The notes under the pieces are model-generated. The model did not search any database. It was not told the origin of the DNA and worked only from the letters and a program-made list of their open reading frames with translations. The position numbers and the translations under genes are program-made. From Leisingera daeponensis (GTDB taxonomy: Bacteria; Pseudomonadota; Alphaproteobacteria; Rhodobacterales; Rhodobacteraceae): a DNA stretch of 64,000 nt. The DNA is taken from NCBI RefSeq assembly GCF_019801465.1, contig NZ_JAHVJA010000002.1, positions 248,001 to 312,000 of the forward strand, in the 5' to 3' direction. This document shows positions 60,059 through 64,000 of this stretch, one piece after another (the first letter of the stretch is position 1; every line of letters starts with the position of its first letter).

Positions 60059-61444
60059 TTAGCGGCGCTGAAACGCGGGAGAGGACAGGATCAGGCCGAT
60101 CCCTTCGGACCGGGTTTCCGCCGCGCGCGCGGCAAAGCGGACCCGCTCATTGGCGTATCCGCCCAAAGCGGCCTCGGCAAACTCCCGCGGGTCCGGCAGG
60201 GCCTGCAGCAGCTGCCGCGGCGCCGCCAGCGCCCAGCGCAGCCGCGCCGCCAGCGCCTGCGGCGTGATCCAGGCCCGGTCCTCCTCCGCCCAGCCGTCCG
60301 GGCCGTTGGGGAACTCCCAGCGCTGCCCCATCGGGGTCAGCGGCGCCAGCAGCAGCCGGTATATCTGCCCCGGCTTCAGGCCTGCAATCCCCGCCTCCGG
60401 CACCGCCAGCGCCCGGCAGGCCGAGGCCAGGAAATCAAACGGCGGCTTCACATTGCCCAGCCCGGGCGCCCAGGCCGCCGGATGCTCCAGCAGCGCCTCA
60501 TACACCGGCAGCAGCGCCCCGCCTGTTTCCAGATAGCGGGCGGCCAGATGGTCCACCAGCGCCCGCTCCGGCGTGTCGGAGGTGAAATGCACCGCCAGCT
60601 TCCAGGCGATATGGCGCGCGGTGGCGGGATGGCGGGCCAGATCGCGCAAGGCCGCCAGCACTTGCTCCAGCTCCGGCCTGCCGCCGCCGTAGGTCCGCCC
60701 CAGCACCATTTCCGGGCCGGGCTCGGCCATCCCGGGCCGGAACAGAAACCCGTCGCTGCCTTGCACGGACAGCCCGGTGAACAGCTCCGCCAATTGCCGC
60801 ACATCCGTCTGGCTGTAAGGGCCATCCGCGCCCAGCGTGTGCAATTCCAGCACCTCGCGGGCCAGGTTCTCGTTCAGCCCGCTGATGCGCTTGCGCCGCT
60901 GCGCCGCCCGGCTGCCCGGCCCGGCAGAGCGCTCCTGGTCCAGGTAGTGCAGCATCAGCGGGCTGGTGACGGCGGCGATCAGCATGTCCTCGAACCGCCC
61001 CGCCACATGCGGCCGGATCACGGTCTCGGCATAGGGGGCCGCCAGAACGCGGTACAAGCCGGTCTTGCCCTGCGCGGAAAGATGATCCGCCCAGAACAGA
61101 ACCAGCCGTTCGCGCAGGCCGTCAGAGGTGTGGATATGCCGCAGCAGACGCTGCCCGTGCCAGCGGCGGTGCTCCCGGTTGCGCGCCCGGCGGTAGGCCC
61201 TGAAGGCGTCATCGGCAGCCTCATAGCCCGCCTGCCCCCGCGCCTTGTAGCGGGCGCGGCGCAAGCGGCGGAATTCCCTGGTGTCTTGAAAGGCGGCATC
61301 AAAATCCGGCAGCGGAAAGGCCTGCGCAGCCCGATCCGGCCGCTTCAGGCGCGCCAGCATCTCCTCTGCCGACGCCGGCGGCGGCAGCCGCGGCGACAGC
61401 CCTGCGCCAAAGCGGATCTCAGCCAAATCCCCGTCAAACCGCAT
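60059..61444 (-). CDS. DUF1800-family protein
   Basis: A 461-residue DUF1800 protein with RLVLFWADHLSAQ near the first third, LNENLAREVLELHTLG in the middle and a C-terminal helical half. No signal sequence is obvious, in contrast to its DUF1501 partner. The pair is widespread and of unknown function, thought to act together in export or processing of a surface or planctomycete-type protein. Start at 61444 (MRFDGDL). Confidence 0.9.
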   Translation of the reverse strand: MRFDGDLAEIRFGAGLSPRLPPPASAEEMLARLKRPDRAAQAFPLPDFDAAFQDTREFRRLRRARYKARGQAGYEAADDAFRAYRRARNREHRRWHGQRLLRHIHTSDGLRERLVLFWADHLSAQGKTGLYRVLAAPYAETVIRPHVAGRFEDMLIAAVTSPLMLHYLDQERSAGPGSRAAQRRKRISGLNENLAREVLELHTLGADGPYSQTDVRQLAELFTGLSVQGSDGFLFRPGMAEPGPEMVLGRTYGGGRPELEQVLAALRDLARHPATARHIAWKLAVHFTSDTPERALVDHLAARYLETGGALLPVYEALLEHPAAWAPGLGNVKPPFDFLASACRALAVPEAGIAGLKPGQIYRLLLAPLTPMGQRWEFPNGPDGWAEEDRAWITPQALAARLRWALAAPRQLLQALPDPREFAEAALGGYANERVRFAARAAETRSEGIGLILSSPAFQRR

Positions 61445-61580
61445 TGTCCCGTTCTCTCCCCGGATTGCCTGTCCCCTGCAGGTTAGAGCATCGCCGCCCA
61501 GGCCCACAGGTGAATTTTCTGTGATACGCAAAACTCCGCGGGTTCCGCCGCCGGCACAGGCATTTTTATGGCGGCAAAGG

Positions 61581-61607
61581 AAAAGGCCCGGGCGTTTGCC
61601 CGGGCCT
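61581..61607 (-). terminator. intrinsic terminator after aspS
   Basis: A 10-bp stem AGGCCCGGGC / GCCCGGGCCT with a short loop, followed on the minus strand by TTTTCC. Confidence 0.82.
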
Positions 61608-61627
61608 CTCTCAAATCCTTGCGGCGG

Positions 61628-63412
61628 TTACTGATCCTGCGGGATCACCCGCAGCCCCAGCTCCATAAGCTGCTCCGCCATCGGCTCGGACGGCGCTGAC
61701 ATCATCAGGTCCTCGGCGCGCTGGTTCATCGGGAACATGATGACCTCGCGGATGTTCGCCTCGTCGGCCAGCAGCATCACCATCCGGTCGATGCCAGCCG
61801 CGCAGCCGCCATGCGGCGGGGCGCCGTACTGGAACGCGTTGACCATGCCGCCGAAGCGCTTCTTCACCTCGTCCTCGCCGTAGCCCGCGATCTCGAAGGC
61901 CTTGAACATGATTTCCGGCTTGTGGTTCCGGATCGCGCCGGAAACCAGCTCATAACCGTTGCAGGCCAGGTCGTACTGGTAGCCCTTGACCGACAGCGGG
62001 TCGGACAGCAGCGCGTCCATGCCGCCCTGCGGCATCGAGAACGGGTTGTGCTCGAAATCGATCTTGCCGGTTTCCTCGTCCTTCTCGTAGATCGGGAAGT
62101 CGACGATCCAGGCAAAGGCAAAGCGGTCCTTGTCAATGAGGCCCAGCTCCTCGCCGATGACGGTGCGGGCCTTGCCTGCGACGCCTTCGAACGCCTTCGG
62201 CTTGCCGCCCAGGAAGAAGGCCGCGTCGCCGACGCCCAGGCCCAGCTGCTGGCGGATCGCCTCGGTGCGCTCGGGGCCGATGTTCTTGGCCAGCGGGCCT
62301 GCGGCCTCAATGCCCTCGCCCTGATCGCGCCAGAAGATATAGCCCATGCCCGGCAGGCCTTCGCCCTGGGCAAACTTATTCATCCGGTCGCAGAACTTGC
62401 GCGAGCCGCCTGTGGGGGCCGGAATGGCGCGGATCTCGGTGCCTTCGTTTTCCAGGAGGCTGGCGAAGATCGCAAAACCCGAGCCGCGGAAATGCTCGGA
62501 GCAGTCCTGCATCTTGATCGGGTTGCGCAGGTCCGGCTTGTCGGTGCCGTACCATTTCGCCGCATCCTTGTAGGAGATCTGCGGCCATTCATGCGCCGGG
62601 TCGACCTTGCGGCCGCCGCCGAACTCCTCGAACACGCCCGCCATCACCGGGGCGATGGTGTCGAACACGTCCTGCTGGGTGACGAAGGACATTTCCATGT
62701 CGAGCTGGTAGAAGTCGGCAGGCGAGCGGTCGGCGCGCGGGTCCTCGTCGCGGAAGCAGGGCGCGATCTGGAAATACTTGTCGAAGCCCGACACCATCAT
62801 CAGCTGCTTGAACTGCTGCGGCGCCTGCGGCAGCGCGTAGAACTTGCCCGGATGCAGGCGCGACGGCACCAGGAAGTCGCGCGCGCCTTCGGGGGAGGAC
62901 GCGGTGATGATCGGGGTCTGGTATTCGTTGAATCCGATGTCCCACATGCGCTTGCGGATCGACTGGATCATGTTGGCGCGCAGCACCATGTTCTTCTGCA
63001 TCTTCTCGCGGCGCAGGTCGAGGTAGCGGTAGCGCAGGCGGGTTTCCTCCGGGTATTCCTGCTCGCCGAAGACCATCAGCGGCAGTTCCTCGGATTTGCC
63101 GAGCACCTCGATGTCGCGGATGAAGACCTCGATCTCGCCGGTCGGGATCTTGGGGTTCACCAGGCTCTCGTCGCGCGCCAGCACGTTGCCGTCGATGCGG
63201 ATGCACCATTCGCTGCGGACCTTTTCGATCTCGGCAAAGACCGGGCTGTCCGGGTCGGCCATCACCTGGGTCACGCCGTAATGGTCGCGCAGGTCGATGA
63301 ACAGCAGGCCGCCGTGGTCGCGGACGCGGTGGACCCAGCCCGACAGGCGGACGGTTTCACCGACATTCGATTTGTTCAGTTCGGCGCAGGTATGGCTGCG
63401 GTAAGCGTGCAT
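61628..63412 (-). CDS. aspS: aspartyl-tRNA synthetase
   Basis: A 594-residue class II synthetase of the bacterial long form: an N-terminal OB-fold anticodon-binding domain ([15 protein letters not shown]), motif 2 ([24 protein letters not shown]), the bacterial GAD insertion and motif 3 ([25 protein letters not shown]). The ATG at 63412 has AAGGG spaced nine bases; in-frame ATGs at 63418 and 63421 are alternatives. Whether it also charges tRNA-Asn cannot be judged here. Confidence 0.97.
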   Translation of the reverse strand: MHAYRSHTCAELNKSNVGETVRLSGWVHRVRDHGGLLFIDLRDHYGVTQVMADPDSPVFAEIEKVRSEWCIRIDGNVLARDESLVNPKIPTGEIEVFIRDIEVLGKSEELPLMVFGEQEYPEETRLRYRYLDLRREKMQKNMVLRANMIQSIRKRMWDIGFNEYQTPIITASSPEGARDFLVPSRLHPGKFYALPQAPQQFKQLMMVSGFDKYFQIAPCFRDEDPRADRSPADFYQLDMEMSFVTQQDVFDTIAPVMAGVFEEFGGGRKVDPAHEWPQISYKDAAKWYGTDKPDLRNPIKMQDCSEHFRGSGFAIFASLLENEGTEIRAIPAPTGGSRKFCDRMNKFAQGEGLPGMGYIFWRDQGEGIEAAGPLAKNIGPERTEAIRQQLGLGVGDAAFFLGGKPKAFEGVAGKARTVIGEELGLIDKDRFAFAWIVDFPIYEKDEETGKIDFEHNPFSMPQGGMDALLSDPLSVKGYQYDLACNGYELVSGAIRNHKPEIMFKAFEIAGYGEDEVKKRFGGMVNAFQYGAPPHGGCAAGIDRMVMLLADEANIREVIMFPMNQRAEDLMMSAPSEPMAEQLMELGLRVIPQDQ

Positions 63413-63501
63413 CGTCATCATCCCTTCGGGCGGCATCAATGGTCGCGGTGATACACCGCGCCAGCGCCCGGAAGTCAAGGGAACTTGGGTGTTTCAGCGC
63501 G

Positions 63502-64000
63502 TCAAAATGGCCGGACCACGGCACCGGAGAAGAAATAGGCCCCCATCCCGGCGGTGAACAGGATGTTTCCGGCCAGCGCATGCAGCAGCACCGCATAGAG
63601 GAAGGAGCCGCGCCGCAGGTAGGCATAGGTGAAGATCAGGCTGCCGCCGAAGGTCAGCAGCGACACCACCACGCTCCAGTACATCAGATGCGCCAGCGAG
63701 AATACCGCCGCATTGATCAGCGCCGCCTGAAGGCCATCGGGCAGGATGGCATCGTAGCGCCGGAAGAACAGCACCCGGAACAGCAGCTCCTGCGGCAGCG
63801 CCGAGGCCACGGGATAGCCCAGCCAGACCGCCGCCAGCAGCAGCGGATTGCCCTGCAGCAGGTCAAAGGCCGCATCCGGCTGCAGCATCTGCACCAGCAG
63901 CCAGGCGCCCGCGGCGGACACCGCGGCGAAAAGCGCCGCCTCCCGCCAAGGCCAGTCGCGCCAGCCGTTGCCCAGCTCGCGCCAGCGGAACCCGGGTGTT
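63502..64000 (-). CDS. CPBP-family intramembrane protease-like protein, N-terminus beyond window
   Basis: The frame enters from the right edge and ends at 63502. The visible 165 residues have several membrane helices and the three CPBP motifs: QELLFR (motif 1, usually EExxxR, here with Gln first), FSLAHLMYW (FxxxH) and LLHALAGN (HxxxN). The Glu-to-Gln change in motif 1 affects a metal-proximal residue, so activity is uncertain. Confidence 0.78.
   Translation of the reverse strand, partial: TPGFRWRELGNGWRDWPWREAALFAAVSAAGAWLLVQMLQPDAAFDLLQGNPLLLAAVWLGYPVASALPQELLFRVLFFRRYDAILPDGLQAALINAAVFSLAHLMYWSVVVSLLTFGGSLIFTYAYLRRGSFLYAVLLHALAGNILFTAGMGAYFFSGAVVRPF

Noticed and set aside
61811-63451. Plus-strand 546-codon frame opposite aspS
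   Set aside because: Antisense to a well-conserved synthetase; His/Val/Leu/Gln-rich composition is an artefact of the opposite codon bias.

Overview
The window looks like a chromosomal segment of an alphaproteobacterium of the Rhodobacteraceae, Roseobacter group (Leisingera/Phaeobacter-like). The DNA is GC-rich with strong G/C third-position bias. GcrA, a PopZ-type protein in the order pcm-tolC-popZ, MeaB plus methylmalonyl-CoA epimerase, DUF1467, and small Rhodobacteraceae families (DUF6280, three tandem DUF6455 proteins) all point the same way. The placement is inferred from protein families, not from a search. I see no rRNA, tRNA, CRISPR array, transposase, integrase or phage gene; this is mostly stable core genome.

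Layout. 1-5.6 kb: an edge-truncated SMP-30/strictosidine-synthase-like protein, a HisC-like aminotransferase, a class V aminotransferase and an MsbA-type ABC exporter. 5.7-9.9 kb: a glycosyltransferase, ygfZ with a fructosamine-kinase-like gene, elongation factor P and a DUF6280 protein. 10-15 kb: cobQ, then the pcm-tolC-popZ group. 15.2-20.1 kb: two DksA/TraR-like zinc-finger paralogues, an entericidin-like lipoprotein, several small exported or hypothetical proteins and lepA. 20.3-26 kb: a LysR regulator, a small tyrosine phosphatase, a sirtuin, a copper-chaperone pair, rpmB, an alpha/beta hydrolase and meaB. 26-33 kb: hrpB, a Nudix hydrolase, a PiT phosphate transporter behind a Pho box, an SDR-like protein and an isochorismatase-like hydrolase. 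32.4-34.8 kb: argD-argF preceded by a short arginine-rich reading frame. 35-42.9 kb: DMT and MFS transporters, an ABC-2 permease, gcrA, a cupin, a YHS protein, yghU, an SseB-domain protein and a uracil-DNA-glycosylase-like protein. 43.1-47.7 kb: a capsule/KDO block (kpsT-like, kpsE-like, kdsA, phosphomannomutase). 48-57.6 kb: AsmA, rimO, a cupin, a CDGSH protein, the DUF6455 trio, an M48 protease, DUF167, a nitroreductase, an EI24/CysZ-like membrane protein, DUF1467 and mce. 57.7-64 kb: a response regulator, the DUF1501/DUF1800 pair, aspS and an edge-truncated CPBP protein.

The most interesting signals are regulatory. (i) A 17-codon reading frame with five consecutive arginine codons lies upstream of argD-argF and looks like a ribosome-mediated arginine attenuator. 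(ii) FNR/DNR-type palindromes lie about 60 bp upstream of both DksA-like genes and of the DUF6455 trio, suggesting a shared low-oxygen or nitric-oxide response. (iii) A multi-hairpin repeat sits between convergent genes in two places, with compensatory base changes that preserve its stems. (iv) A reverse-oriented Pho box lies in front of the PiT transporter. All of these are inferences from sequence and untested.
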